A DNA stretch of 64,000 bases from Alitta virens (GCA_932294295.1 OW028585.1:28876720-28940719), one strand, 5' to 3'; numbered from the stretch's first letter, positions 1-13,044 are shown. Notes: generated by a model not told the origin, from the sequence alone. A program made the numbers and translations.

Positions 1-47
1 GTCGCGGTCTTTCTTGTTGTCGAGGCCCAGTTCCTGGACAAAATAGA

Positions 48-115
48 TCACCACATCATTACGTCTGCCTCTGGAAGCTGGTCATATAAGCTGACTAGGC
101 TTCAGACGATGACAT
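48..115 (-). mobile_element. Family-2 SINE tail fragment
   Basis: CACATCATTACGTCTGCCTC and AAGCTGGTCATATAAGCTGA match the tail shared by the copies at 24.9 and 27.6 kb. It lies in the NPHP3 intron at the left edge. Confidence 0.65.
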
Positions 116-486
116 TAACATGGATTCATATTACCCGCCTAATCATAGATTTTAATAAGATTAATTTTATTTTATCAATTAAAATCCTTGTTTTGTGTGA
201 GTATAATAAGTTCCAAGGAGTTCGAATTTGATTTTCTGAACTTGTAGGCCATCAGATGCTGTTCTATAATGATATTAATATTCTTAACTTATCTTCATCA
301 TATTTATTGGTTTCTACAAATGGACTGTAAGCTTCAACCAACTTTGACGGTTTCAGTAACTCCCCCTATTTAACTATTCTAATGTCACATCTTTAACCAA
401 AAAATTATTCCCAATATACGTATAAACTTTAGCATACTAGGGAACATGTTCCATAGAATACACAATAGACTATTGCAAAATCTTAC

Positions 487-3400
487 AGCTCGTAAAACTT
501 TGTCGATTTGAGTGTAAACAAACTGCGCTGCCTGTTGCGGTGAGCTGTAACTTTCCAAAACTTTGCAATATCCACTTTCCACTATTTTCTTTTTCACTTC
601 CTCCGTTTCTGAAGCTTTCCTAGAATCAATAAACAAAATATAATTTGTAAGCAATAATTCCTATGGCAGTACCACTTCAAGGACAGCTTAATGTACATCA
701 AAATTCAAACTTTAGTTATAATCACTACATGAAAAAAGATGTGTATTATTTTGCGACCCATCACTATGTTCTGTGCCCTTTTATAATCCAAATTACAGAA
801 ATGGGAACACTACCCAAGAATGTACTTATTAAAACAATATCAAGCTACAAGCATGTATGACAATATTATTTCTATTACTGTAAAGGTAACAAACGAATGT
901 TCTGTAGAACAAGTCAGTGAAATTTGCGTTGTCAACGAAGTTGCGGTCGATTATAATGACATTCAGGACAGAATCCACAACATTCTAGATGACAAGACTG
1001 ATAGATAGGTCCCTCGACCCTCATCCATAATCTTTCCCGGTCGGAATGTTTTGGTTCCGCCCCTGACCATCATTATTATCGCCAGTAACTTCGTTGACAA
1101 CGCAAATTTCACTAACGGTGGTGGGTGAATTAGGGTATTACGTCCTGTATTTCTGTACCAATTGGGCTCATTAGGACAGGCAGGTACCATGGCAATGGGA
1201 TGATAGATGAAACCGCCATCCAACTTAGGCCCGACCGGGAATTGAACCCGGGACCCAGTGGTTGGCAACCCAGTGCACTACCACTGAGCTAGGCCCCCCA
1301 CCCAATTTCACTAACTGGTACTGTAATTAAAATAAGTCGACTCTAAATGTGATTATTGGACGAGTTTTCAATGACAGCAATACAAAGATGGTGTCCAAAA
1401 AAACAACCTCTTGCTGCGATTCGACTTCTCCTTCTCTCTGAAAGCGAACACAGCGGGTTTGATACCAGGGTTGTCCAGGTGAGCCATCCGGCATTCTAAC
1501 TCCGTATATCTGAAATAAAGCATGTCCTTATTAAAATCTGTACATATACTATTTAGTGAAATCAAAAATGATGAGGCCATTTGTAATTTTTATCATGTTG
1601 TTTACAACAGATCACAGCGATAGTGACAATGCGGGTCCAGAAAAAGCTTCAACTATCGGTCAAATAGCCCAATGAAAAATATCATCAGGCAGTTTAGAAA
1701 TGCAATATTTGAAACAAACATGATTAATTAGTAAATACAAACCTATCTAAATGCTCGGCTAAGAAACAAACAAACACTGAAGACTGTTCTATTCGTCTTC
1801 TGCGAGCCTCTATTTGGCTGGAAAGAAACTGCAACAAACGAGAAAAGTCAACGGAAACGTTTTCAAAAGTTATCACAATTCTTTATTATTAGGGAAAGAA
1901 ATTCCATCTTGGATAATGAGCTTAATACATTGGGTGCAATAATATCAACTAAATTTACAGTCGGGCCCAAAAGTTGACATACACCGGAGCAGAATAGAGT
2001 CGGGTCCATTTCCACAATTTTTTCTATTAATAAAATAATCGCCATTCTTTACATTTTAGTAACAATTCTAACCGTTTTTCCTTTATTTCTAACAAGAGTT
2101 TTAGCACTTCTTTTTTTTTCACTTCGATGATTTAATTCGCAATTTAATTTGTAAATTCCTGCTCAAGTATAAACTTTTTGACCCGACTAATACCCGATGA
2201 CAAAATGTGTTGAAATTAAGCATTCCTAAAACCTCAGTGTATCTTTTATAAAAATCAAGAACTTTAAAGTTTTCAAACTACTTGCAAAAACATGCGTTGT
2301 AGCTTGTTTATGAACTCACCTGGTCCGAGACAGAATCTTGGTTTTCTGGCGTCATACATACAACCGTCATGAAACGACCTTCCCAGTGGCAAAGTTGGTC
2401 AACTGGGTGTTCGTAATCCTAAAGAAAAAGATAATTATCATAGACAGACAGACTGACACTTTTATTTAGATCATACATAAACAATCAAGGATGCCCCCTT
2501 TAAGATATTTATTCATCGCTAACAAGGGGGCAACCATATCTTCATAATCACATCATATAATGCCTGTGACAAAACAGTACACAATTAACTAAATTAACAG
2601 ATCAAATGAGAAGAGTTGAAACACAAATATGAACAAGCTGTTTTACTCTTGACATGTATATTATAGGTATTTGTGACATTAAGTTGTATTTCTATGACAC
2701 ACATAGCAAGTCTAGTTGACGCACACACTGGTATAAGAATTGAAAACAGCTACTTCTTTAGGTTCAACCTATAGCTTACCATTTCTCTACAAAACAGAAT
2801 AACCATTCAACAAAGGTAAAAATAAAACTAAGGATTTTTAAGGACAAACCTTTAGTCTCAGACGATAACAAGACTTTTCAATAATATGCGGGAAAAAAAA
2901 ACCTGGGCCAGGATTTAGTTTCTAACCAAACACGCCAGTAAAAGGGACAATATCTGATCATGGAAGCCGATCTTTGTTATTGAATTTGAGTTTTATTAAC
3001 TCGGGGCTTATTACATTGTCATGTATTAATATTTCAGTTTTATAGATCATGTTTCATAGTTACTTGCGTGTGAATTTAGTCCTTTGATATATATTGACTA
3101 GCCAGTGCACCTGCATCCTTTGCATAATTAATGAGGGTGAAACTGGTCCCCACAATCCTTTGTTTGAATTTACTGTATATAGCCAGGTCAGACTGCACCA
3201 CAGTCAGTTTGGGTGTTTCCACCAGAATAAACACCTCTCTCAACCTATTCCCCCGGATTTGACTCTATTCTGTTCTCCATACATTACAGCATGTTTCATC
3301 GAGTGTGTGGATTCATGGGGTACCATATTCTGTTCATATACAGTTGATATAATTATAATGTAAAGGGAGGCTTCTCAGCAGCGATGATGAGATCATTTTG

Positions 3401-6400
3401 GAGGAGTCCCCCAGTTTTACACTGTTTTGATGTCAATACATATATATGTTCAAAGAAAAATAAAGCAAATAAATCAGATCTGAATCTGATCAGTACACTT
3501 CAACATTACGACAAAATGACGACTCACTGTAAGGAATGTTTTGACCTCGTTGGCGACATCTGCAGGTGCGGATATGTAGATACTGATGCAATTGCTTGCC
3601 ATGGCGTCTGGAAGATTTGGAATTATGTGTTGCAGGCTGGCCGCAGCTGCCGTCCAGTCCTCTGCAAATCAAAAGAATTAAGATAGTGGCATTTTAAAAC
3701 AATCTAAAATGCACTACAGTCCAACTATTTATAAAGAGCACGTCATTTATTGCCTAGCAACAGATTTACAGGCTTCCCAAAGTACGCCGGACCGCCGGAC
3801 CTGACCGGCAAAATTTCATTCGGTCCGGCAAAAAATAACCTATTTTACAATGATATTTCATAAAGACAGGGGCTCATTTTGACATTCGATCCGGCAAAGG
3901 ACATTTGAACTTCGGGAAGACTGGATTTACTACCTGTCTTTTGTGCTATAGTATAATCCGAAATAAATGTCCACTTGTTTTTCGTACAAATGTTTCCAAA
4001 AATTCAAAACCCCAAATTTCTAAACCATAAAACATCCTCTCTCTACAAATTTACTTTCAAGTTTCCAATCTTTTCAAAATTTATTACCTTCATATCTTCA
4101 TTTTGGCCATTTACAATGGTCACATTGAAGCAGCAGAAATTACAAAGGAGAATATAGCAAACTGCAAGTTATTTCTTTCCCAGAAGTGTTTTTATCGGCT
4201 AGAAAGTTGGGATTTGAATTGTTGCAAACATTTCTGTCTATTTTGCGCTGCTCCTAGCTATTTAAGGAAAAATATGACTAAAAAACAGGTGAACATTTAT
4301 TTTGAATCCTACTATAGACTTGCATATATATCAAAATCCACTGATACCAACACTTTTTGCCTGCCCCCCCCCCCCCCAATCCCCCTTTGCTGAATAGTTT
4401 AGAATTTGGAAACTTACTCCAAAACATTCTTTTTTGTGCTTTTCAACATTTTTAGGACCATACTTAACTATTAAATTATGGCAAGGATCCCCCTTGCCCC
4501 CCTAAATATTCTAAATTTTCTTCTAGATGTACATTGACAAGTTAAATTCTAATTGTAGACTCAAACAGCCATCAAACTCTTGGGATAAATAGTGTAACAA
4601 AAGTTAATGAACACCACATGAAAAATTGCTCATCAAACAAAAGTTAATATTCTAGCTAAAGGCAGTGTAGTTGTTGAGGTCAATGCCCTCCAGCGACAAG
4701 TTTGGCGAGGCATTTGACTCCAACTCTAAGGACATTTTAGGAGTGCACTAATTTACTGCCGCTGCCAAGAAATTATAGCAAACAAATATGTTAATATTAT
4801 AGATATCTTAGTATCTGGATAACCTGTTAAGGACAATTCAGTCTATTCGTCTATCTGATAAACATATCGCATTATCCAGTGAGCCGTAATGCTACAAGCA
4901 TTTCAAACAGTTTCATAATTCAATCAATCAATCAAACAATCAATCAACTAACCAATCAATCAATCAATCCTTGAAGAGTGACAGACACTGACAGCTTTCT
5001 TACTTCACTTAATTACATATATAATATATTCTTGCACAATCTCTTGAAATATCTATTTATATAGAAAAGAAAGGAAAACTATATATGGAATCAAACAACC
5101 ATTTCATCAATCAGTCAGTCAGTCAGTCAGTCAGTCAGCTAGTCAGTCAGCTAGTCAGTCAAGGAAGGAAGGAAGGAAGGAAGGAAGGAAGGAAGGAAGG
5201 AAGGAAGTTTAACTCAATTCAATTTACATCTAAAAGGATACTTATCTTTCGTTAAATTCTACACACTTTCTTGAACAATTTTGGTAACTATATTTTTCAG
5301 TAAAATATTACTGTACTTCATTGCATCGTTTTAGAGATAACATTCTCTTCTCACCTTTATTGACATTGGTGAAAGGTCCGTCCATCTCCATGGTGCTAAG
5401 AGCAAACTCGGGTCCTTTCAACCCCGTCACATGCAACTGACTCGTACTACCGAGAGATGGTTCACTTTCTAGCGCTGTCCACCAGTCGCCAGGGTTACCT
5501 GTGCCTGGAAAACAAATCAGTTTAATAAAAAACTATATTTCTTTATACACCATTTTAAAGGGTCATGATGGTAGTCGAAGTTTTTGACAATTGGCCGAAG
5601 AAGATTATGACATTATCAAACGTTTGAAAGGCCTTAACTTTTGAATTAACAGGTAATGAATTCTACACAATTAGTTTTAAACAGCTTCTTGTTAATGTAT
5701 ACTAAGAACAGACTGTTAAAAGTCAAAATCTTATCAACAGTTTTAGGAAAGGTTTTCATTTATAAACGTAGAATTAGGTCATCTTCTTGGGGGCGTATCA
5801 CTGATTTAGTAGTTACTAGTTACTTAATCCTTAACCCCCCTCCCTTAATTAAACTAGAAATAACCAATTACTGGTAGGACACACTTCAACTTTTTTCGGT
5901 GGACATAATCACATCATGCAGTGAAACAGATACAGATATTGAAGCCAAATTGATACCAAAGGGCAGGATTTAAGACATTTTGTCTGACACATCGTGCTGA
6001 TGAGGATAGCAACTTCTTGACACAATTTTCTAGATGAAACTGGACACGGTGACAAAATGAACTTTTTTCGGTTTGCGTGTATAATATTGTGTTGAAAGCA
6101 GGTGATCCATGCCAACGACCAATTGGTAATACATATATGGACATTCACAGCACCAGTCAGCAAAGTTTGCAGTTTGCGCCGTCAACGAAATTGCAGGCGA
6201 TAATAACGATTGTCAGGGGTTGATCCAAAACATTCCGGCACAGAAAACTTGTAGGCGAGGCACACGTGTAATGTTCTTGTCAGTCAGAATCTCTTGGATC
6301 CGCCCCTTGAACGTATAATTTCACCCGCAACTTCGTTGATGGTGCAAAATTCACTGACGGGTGCAGTAAAATCAGGTAATTAGGTTGTAGACGGTTTTAA

Positions 6401-9400
6401 CATTGCCAAGGAGTAAATTGAAATGGGCGGACAAAATGGAACTCAATCAAGGGAGTCATCTATTCTTGTAAATACCACCATAAAACAACATAGAATGCAA
6501 AATGTGACAATAAATGTTGTTCAACACATCGTTTCTAACTAGCATGCATCGATGACATTGAAATCACCACACACCACCACCACACCTTCGACTTTCTTAC
6601 CATGAGGCACCGGAACCTCTACAATATATCGTAACAGAAGAATTACTTTAGAGTAGAGAATAATGATATCAAAGTCACACTTACTTATAACAAACTGTTT
6701 GGAATTATTGCCAAGCATTTGTTATAATTTTTTAACATTGAAATAATTAATCTGTCACCATAATAACTTAAATGTAATTTTTGAGGTGGTCCTGCATCAG
6801 CGGCATCAGCAAGATGCATTGCTGGATCTCCTGTCATATTTGTGGACCATATAATAACTTCTTAATTAAGATTAAGATATTTTATTGGTTGCAAAATAGC
6901 TAAATTTGAGATGTATTAATTGTTCAACTTCATGAAAAACATGGAGAGCTTGTTTTGACACAGGCAGCTACAGCGCAGCGCCAATAATATTCTGTTTGTC
7001 ATATAATATAATAGGATGTTCATTACAATGAATTAAAGATTGAACCTGAGCAACCAAGTTTGTTTACATGTAGATCTGGTGTAAAATATATTTTATTGGT
7101 AAAAAAATTTTCCTGGGCAATAAAGTGGCAAAGAATCTGTTCCAGCAAAAATTACCTTATAACTAGACTTTTAGTACAAGTGTGGTAATTTTAAACGGGT
7201 CCGACTTTCATTATCGTAAACCACAAGAATGTGTAGAATTTGCTAACAATATTGTTTCTCAAATTATCTTACCTAGCATTTCCATACCAGCCCTAGATGA
7301 TGAGTCCATGTCATCTAGAACACCGTGAGATAATTTCGATAGTTTGTTCTCTAATTCGCGTCTCGCGCGCAAAAGAGTCCGGATTTCATTTTCTTTGGTT
7401 TCTCGGAAAATCTGCAGAATACAACAAAGCAAAACATTGAGTAAGAACGACTGGCCGACATGAACTGCAAGTTACTGAATCTAGTTACTCCACTATAAAT
7501 TGCTGTACAAATCACAATTAAACCTGGACACCATGAGCAGGAAAATGCCCGAAGTGATCTTAACAGATGAACAGTTACAATAAAGGAACTCACTTTACAA
7601 AAACCGGCATCAAAAACAAACATAGGCTGCCCTGCAGCAAACCCTCAATGAACGAATGGAAACAGTGACACGAAAGTGTTAATTTGTAATGCTTAGCTCT
7701 ACTAACAATGCAGGTTTCTGAAGAGATCAACGGTTGTTAAGATCTAATTATAATTGCAAGGCTGTTGCAATCTCAATGTGACTGCACAACAAGCTTTAAT
7801 CTTACCTTAAATTGTCTCTGAATCTTGTCTCGGTCATTCTCGAACGCTGCAGCTCGGACCAGCGCTTGGTGCTCGGCTTCTAATGCCAAATCTTTCTCTT
7901 CCCGGCAACGTCTGTGATTAAAATGTATTCATTTGTAAACCATACACAACAGATTACAGTCGAAATTAATTTTTCTAAATGCGAAGGCAGAAATCTAGAA
8001 TGCTATTTTAAGAGAACATACAAGAGTTTCTTTGGTTTTTTCATTTTTTTTTTTTTTTCAGACAAAGCATGGAACATTTCAAAATGGACAGATATCATAC
8101 AATGTATCAACAACAGTATTTCTTTGGTATGAAACTTGTTAATCCATATGTAGTGCCCGACTGCCCGTAAGCCAATTATGGCTGAAAGTGGAGTAGCGGA
8201 CTTTACTGACAATGTCCAGGGGCAGATCCAAAACTTTCTGAGTGAAAAGGAAGATAAATATATGTCACTTATATCTCACCCCTTTCTGTCAGATTGTTTT
8301 GAATCTGCCCCTGAACGTCATCAAAGACAATATATTATAAAAGCCTGCAACTCAGCTGGCCACAACTTTGCCCACAGATACTTTATATCTATAAACACTA
8401 TAAATACTAACTTGCAGTTTTTCTGGAGCGCCTGCAACTCTCCTCTTAATCTTCTGTTTTCTGTCTCGAGTCTTTCTTGTTTTTTCTTTAACGACGTCAT
8501 CTCATTCTCCTTGTTGAGTCGGTACATCTCGAAATCTCTGCGAATTTTTTCCACTTCTGGGTCAAGATCGATCGACAAAGCCGACCGGAGACTTCCTCCA
8601 ACTTTGTTCTTCTTGTTGCCGAAAGAGCTGACCGATCGCAGACCCAGCTTCCCTCGAGGCTTGACCTTTTGAAAGTTAAAAACCATGCATTAGAACTGAC
8701 AAATTGTATAGTTCGGCTTCATTCAACTTGAATTGTTCAGAAAATATAATTTAATAAGAGTTCATGGGAATAAATACAGACACAATTGGAAATTTAGCAA
8801 GGTTTGAACTCAAAACTGCTGGGGAACAGTCAGTCAAAGACCTTGTCAACTGTACCAACAGACTACTATGTCAAATAATATGGAACATAGCATTTTCACT
8901 TAACGAGACTTAAGTGAATGCAAAAAGGGCTTCCTAGAATATCTTAAATTGGAATGCAGGTCTATCACCAGTGTTAATGAAAATGAATTGATGTCAATTG
9001 CTTGCTAACTTAATTTGAAATAAGAGAACAATGAGATAACAATGTGTACATTAGGACGTCACTGTTTGAATAAGAACTGCTAGGCTCAGTGTATTGCGAG
9101 AGAATAAATGAGTACGGCACTCATTTCTTTCAAGAAGGTAAAAAAAGGTAAAAAAAAGACAACACAAATCAACAGGACGCCAACCAAAAATCTTCTCTAT
9201 GGCACAAACGAGTCAACTACAGATACATATTCTGATTTACAATTAAGAGGGGTTGATTAGTTACAATATGTGGCGTTACAAAAGTTGAAATGTGTAAAAT
9301 GATTTTAAAATATTTCATACAAAATTATTGACAAAACTAAGTAAAATTTAAAAAAAAACTATGTTACAATGGAAATATATATATGTTATTATATATATTA

Positions 9401-9542
9401 TACAGGCAAGGGTGATGAAAGTTACAAAAAATGTCGAAACAGTTACCTCAATCGGAATGCGTTTGATGACCCCATGACTACCTCTCTCGTTGCCGATGTC
9501 GTCTTCATCCTGGTTACGCAAAAAGCTTCCACCCGTTCCCAT
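487..9542 (-). CDS. NPHP3: Nephrocystin-3, N-terminal 433 codons (3' end outside window)
   Basis: NPHP3 is an inversin-compartment scaffold of primary cilia: a coiled-coil N-terminus, a P-loop NTPase region and C-terminal TPRs. Ten coding exons join in phase (minus strand, 5' to 3'): 9447-9542, 8412-8665, 7806-7911, 7273-7411, 5355-5504, 3528-3661, 2320-2418, 1743-1828, 1408-1509, 487-619, with a GT donor after each. The start [11 protein letters not shown] keeps the N-terminal Met-Gly of vertebrate NPHP3 (a myristoylation site there). [15 protein letters not shown] and [15 protein letters not shown] align to the vertebrate protein without gaps, and residues about 70-175 are charged coiled coil. 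Exon 5 carries [20 protein letters not shown], again collinear. Exons 6-10 diverge more but keep spacing and phase. The P-loop and TPR exons would lie left of position 1. Introns hold SINE and MITE copies. Identity is near certain; exon edges are predicted. Confidence 0.93.
899..1325. mobile_element. MITE with ~33-bp inverted ends, interrupted by a SINE
   Basis: Inverted ends GTCAGTGAAATTTGCGTTG...CAACGAAGTTGC (from about 914) and the reverse complement near 1084-1116, continuing after the SINE at 1304. A second copy lies at about 6158-6365. It is noncoding and within an NPHP3 intron. Confidence 0.7.
1117..1303 (-). mobile_element. tRNA-Gly-derived SINE (family 1) with 12-bp target duplication
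   Basis: The minus strand starts with a tRNA-like head: A box TAGCTCAGTGGTAGTGCA, anticodon loop TTGCCAA (Gly-GCC) and B box GGGTTCAATTCCC, followed by a roughly 110-bp unrelated tail. It is flanked by AATTTCACTAAC (1105-1116 and 1304-1315). It interrupts the end of an older MITE. Confidence 0.88.
4921..5206. repeat. (AATC)n, (CAGT)n and (GGAA)n microsatellites
   Basis: AATC repeats at 4920-4972, CAGT/AGTC at 5108-5160 and an uninterrupted AAGG tract at 5161-5206. They lie in an NPHP3 intron. Confidence 0.95.
6150..6370. mobile_element. MITE, second copy of the family at 899
   Basis: Ends GCGCCGTCAACGAAATTGC and GCAACTTCGTTGATGGTGC. The interior has the GGATCC/GGATCAA inverted pair. It lies in an NPHP3 intron. 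Confidence 0.6.
8217..8313. mobile_element. 97-bp palindromic MITE
   Basis: Inverted ends CAGGGGCAGATCCAAAAC and GTTTTGAATCTGCCCCTG around an AT-rich centre. It lies just left of NPHP3 exon 2. Confidence 0.7.
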
Positions 9543-9605
9543 GGCAACTGCTGCTGCTCCTGCTGCCCTCTATGTTAAGTCAGCATCAATGGCTTCCATG
9601 GTATT
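9543..9605 (-). promoter_or_regulatory. NPHP3 5'-leader segment with splice acceptor and short uORF
   Basis: On the minus strand a pyrimidine-rich tract ending TTATTTCAG precedes position 9605, so the coding exon appears to begin there and carries 63 nt of leader. A short ORF, MEAIDADLT then stop (9570-9599), lies wholly inside the leader, 27 nt upstream of the NPHP3 ATG. If spliced to the candidate first exon ending at 12582, the uORF would extend in frame to MATKNTMEAIDADLT. The sequence GTTGCCATGGGAAC (9535-9548), spanning the start codon, also fits the RFX X-box pattern, though a strong Kozak context alone could produce it. Leader structure is inference; the acceptor and uORF are visible. 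Confidence 0.5.
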
Positions 9606-10150
9606 CTGAAATAAGTAAATAATATTATCAGAAATAGGAGTGGTATTCAAGCAGCAGTATTCACTTTGGTGGTACGCTTCACCAGACGGGCAACATTTGC
9701 TGATATATCCTTTAGTGTCTATGGCCCTCGGCGGTGGAACCAAATCCCAGTGGACGATTACCAAACTTTTAAAAGACAGTTAAAGACCTATCTATCAGCA
9801 AACCATTTTACATTGGTACCACTTTAAGGAGAAGACGTTTGAGGCAAACTCCAGGATGTCCTTTTCAAAATGGTCCCAAATTTGAGTGGTGCCCTACTGA
9901 GGCCCCCATAAAAAATTGCCCGATAAATAAATAAAATCAATTTTGTGTGAAATCTTTTTATATTTTTTGCTTTTCAAATAATCTGCCATGTCCCCCTCCC
10001 CCTAACACAGATTCCTGAATCTGCCTCTGCTGTCATCAATAAAAAGATAAACACACACATAGATGCCCTGGGACAGATCTTTGGAACAAACTTAATGCAC
10101 CGTAATGTAACACACTTGAAGTATTGATACTATTATATTTTGTTCTTTAA

Positions 10151-10548
10151 TTAAAGGTGCACTGTCTGTCAAATTTGCACATTAAAATAATTATATAAAT
10201 CAATACTGCCTTCTTGTCTCATGATATTTTTCACAATTACATACCCACTTTTGCACAACAATTTAGTTTTAATTTACAATAAATAATATAAATATTAGTT
10301 TTTCATGCCATCAAAAACTCAATATGTAAACAAACCCAGTGATGACGTCACAATACTAAACAATGGTGATGATGTCATTTCCATTGCGTTTCCAATGTTT
10401 TGGTCTGGATTTTCTCTCAATGTATAATTTATTTTTAAGTAATTAATGTCTTATAAAATCATTAATTCACACAAATTTAGTGTGCCTTGATTAATAAAGG
10501 TAATTTTCAACTGTTTGATTGCAAATTTGACAGACAGTGCAACTTTAA
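10151..10548. mobile_element. ~400-bp MITE with 28-bp inverted ends
   Basis: TTAAAGGTGCACTGTCTGTC...AAATTTGCA at the left and the reverse complement (TGCAAATTTGACAGACAGTG) at the right. The interior contains a CRE (10343-10350). No ORF. Confidence 0.75.
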
Positions 10549-11146
10549 GTCCATTTGTTATTCGGTCAAAAGCGCACAAAAGCAAATTCTCTGATATACA
10601 GTAGTGCAGTCATGGCCAGCCTAAGACGCACTTTCGACAGATATGCAGAATTTCTAAATTACACAACTTGTTCACAAACAAGGAATTTCCAGCATGACAG
10701 ACACTTGTCAAAAGTAACATAAAATTCTCACTACAAACTGCTCCGGGCAATGTGTTAATTTACTGAGAGGCCATGAAAATATACGCATATATAATGCATT
10801 AATTTGTAGAAGCTCACTAAAATAAAACATCTCAGAGGGAAGATTGAAAAACTAAGTTACTTTGCGTTTAACATCATGTTATACTCCACCTAGATAGTGT
10901 TCCTATTATTCTGAGCGGGATATAACCAAAAAAATTGTTAGCCTTCGGCATCGGGATATAACCAAAATGTTAGTGAACAGCCCCCCTATTCGGGATATAA
11001 CTATTACTTTTTATTGTTGTAATAATTGTGTAGAATCCCTTTTCAATTTCCATTTGATTCTGAGAACATTATGTCACAGTTGTGTTTGCATAAATTTCAA
11101 GTTTCATGTCCTGAAGAAGCATAACAATCGTCAAGCCAAACAAGAT

Positions 11147-11333
11147 TTGTGGGTGGGTGATTAGGGCTTTACGTCCTGTATTTCTGCACCAGTTGGGCTA
11201 ATTAGGACAGGCAGAGACCAGGCAATGAGATGACGGATGAAACAGCCATCCAACTTAGGCTCGACCGGGAATCGAACCCGGGACCCAGCGGTTGGAAGCC
11301 CAGAGCGCTACCTCTGAGCGAGGCCCCCCGCCC
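11147..11333 (-). mobile_element. tRNA-Gly-derived SINE (family 1) with 14-bp target duplication
   Basis: Same family as the copy at 1117: anticodon loop CTTCCAA (Gly-TCC), B box GGGTTCGATTCCC. It is flanked by perfect AAGCCAAACAAGAT duplications (11133-11146, 11334-11347), so insertion was by LINE-type retrotransposition and fairly recent. Confidence 0.9.
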
Positions 11334-12182
11334 AAGCCAAACAAGATAGCATTGTAAATGCCCATCTTACATAATGAAGCTTAATCAAAACATTTTTTTT
11401 AAACCCTCATGATGTCACTGATGAAGAATAAAAGTTTAAAAGACGATTCTACATAATTATTACAACGATAATAACTGGAAAGTAATTCATACAGATCTGC
11501 GAGGTATGAGATAGCTCGACCGGCATTGAATTTTCAAAAAAGTAATGCAAAAATAAAGTGAAATTTAAATAAGTAGTGCAAAAACAAAGTGAAATGTCAA
11601 ATAATTAAAGTAAAGTGAAGTGATGTAAAATAAAGTAAATTTACTCTTAAAGCCATTACTGTCGGAGATTCGTTTGATATCTTCCAGTAGTTCATTCCAA
11701 AGGTGAGGTGCAATGACCAAAATGTAAACAAAATTGTGTTTACCAGAATACAATGCCTATACTTGATCAACAATTCAAAATAGCCAGCAATTTTATTTAC
11801 GAATCTGGCTAAATTTGCACTACAAACAATATTTGTGACATTAACATAATTGAAGTCACCTAGATGACATCTGCACTAGAGTGACACACATATAGTGTAA
11901 CCTGTTGTAAAGAAAGTGAGTCAATTTATGCACTACGAAGTCAAAAGGCACTGGCTGTTACGCTGTTTATACGCGGGTATCGAATGAGATCCCCCGGCAT
12001 ATTTCCATTCAATACAATGGCACTTCATAGCCTGTAGGCAGACGTCACAGACCACCTCAGGGTTGAAATCACCTACCATCATCAAGATCACAGAGATCTT
12101 TTAAGTTATATTACAGTCAAACCTACAAAAAGCTGTATAAAGTGCTCAGTTCACTCTCATTTGTTAATTTGATGAGTCCACC

Positions 12183-12390
12183 CATGTTACACATTAACCC
12201 CATGGGTGGGATCTTTTACTTGCCTCAGCATAGTAACTAAGTACAAAGGACCGCCAATTTAACGTCGCATCCGAATGAAATCCAGCTGGGATATTGCTCA
12301 TGATAGGTGCCCGGGCCTGCTGGTATTGAACCCGGGTCCTTCAGAGGAGCAGGCGAGCGTCTTACCACTAGACCACCTAGATGGCGTATG
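12183..12390 (-). mobile_element. tRNA-derived SINE (family 2)
   Basis: The minus strand shows a tRNA-like head GTGGTCTAGTGGTAAGACGC and B box GGGTTCAATACC, then a body with TGAGGCAAGTAAAAGATCCC and CCCATGGGGTTAATGTG. It is tRNA-Glu-like in the D arm. Other copies lie at 35590-35797, 24858-25135, 27549-27815 and 45905-46110, with a core fragment at 48-115. Confidence 0.8.
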
Positions 12391-12581
12391 GACCGATTGC
12401 CCACTAAAAACTTTTGCAGTCACACTATAATAATGACGTCACAATGCAACGCTAGACTGACCTTCCCTGTCCACTCTTTAGGACTTCATAGCCTTAGTTT
12501 TGAAGAGAAATTAAGCCAGTGATCTGACAATTTTTACTTGTTCTCTATAGACTACGAGAGCTCCGATTTCGGTCAATATAC

Positions 12582-12712
12582 CTTTGTCGCCATTTTGCAC
12601 TGAGAATTATGGGAGAGTATACTGATGACGTCACAACACTTGAAGTGACGTAGTTTGTTATGACGTCATTGCTAGTGCCTCGTTTTTCGGATCTTCCCAG
12701 CATGCATTGTTT
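12582..12712 (-). promoter_or_regulatory. Candidate NPHP3 core promoter and noncoding first exon
   Basis: Reading the minus strand downwards, a compact set of elements appears: TTCCCAGCATGCATTG (12694-12709, ZNF143-like, read on plus), two perfect TGACGTCA CRE sites (12661-12668 and 12626-12633), a further TGACGT half site near 12645, then CAAAATGGCGACAAAG (YY1-like, with ATG at 12593) followed by GTATAT, a plausible splice donor at 12581. This spacing resembles housekeeping or ciliary metazoan promoters. A donor here would pair with the acceptor at 9606 across a 3-kb leader intron. Assignment to NPHP3 rests on position and strand; a divergent plus-strand transcript is also possible. Confidence 0.45.
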
Positions 12713-12880
12713 ACACAAAATAGCGCTGTTGGCAAGGACGGATTTCTTGCTTAACAATATTAAAATAGCCTCAGTTTGTTATTATGAACTGATGTCAACA
12801 ATTTCTCATCAAAAAACGACAGACAAGTGTGTCCGGTTTGGTTAGAGAATGTAATTTCAATGCCTTTCAGTTGTGCTTGG

Positions 12881-13044
12881 GTGGGTGGGTATTTCTGCAC
12901 CTGATGGGCTAATTAGGACAGGCAGGGACCATGGCAATGAGATGAAGGATGAAACAGCCATCCAACTTAGGCTCAACCGGGAATTGAACCCGGGACCCAG
13001 CGGTTGGAAGCCCAGAGCGCTACCTCTGAGCTAGGCCCCCGCCC
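12881..13044 (-). mobile_element. tRNA-Gly-derived SINE (family 1) with 14-bp target duplication
   Basis: A third copy with the same head and tail, slightly shorter at its 3' end. It is flanked by perfect TCAGTTGTGCTTGG duplications (12867-12880, 13045-13058). It lies between the candidate NPHP3 promoter and the X-box cluster. Confidence 0.9.

Noticed and set aside
1..60. Possible extra NPHP3 exon at the left edge
   Set aside because: The frame VVIYFVQELGLDNKKDR does not follow the family sequence, no acceptor is visible within the window, and it merges into a SINE tail.
663..1008. Overlapping 65- and 62-codon plus-strand ORFs
   Set aside because: The second runs into the MITE end at 914; both are in an NPHP3 intron and resemble nothing.
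8178..8672. 164-codon plus-strand ORF
   Set aside because: It lies antisense to NPHP3 exon 2 and its flanking MITE; shadow of the real exon.
1240..13035. tRNA-Gly-like sequences at 1235-1303, 11265-11333 and 12975-13044
   Set aside because: A and B boxes are present, but the acceptor stem does not close and each is joined to a common tail inside target duplications. They are SINE heads, not tRNA genes.
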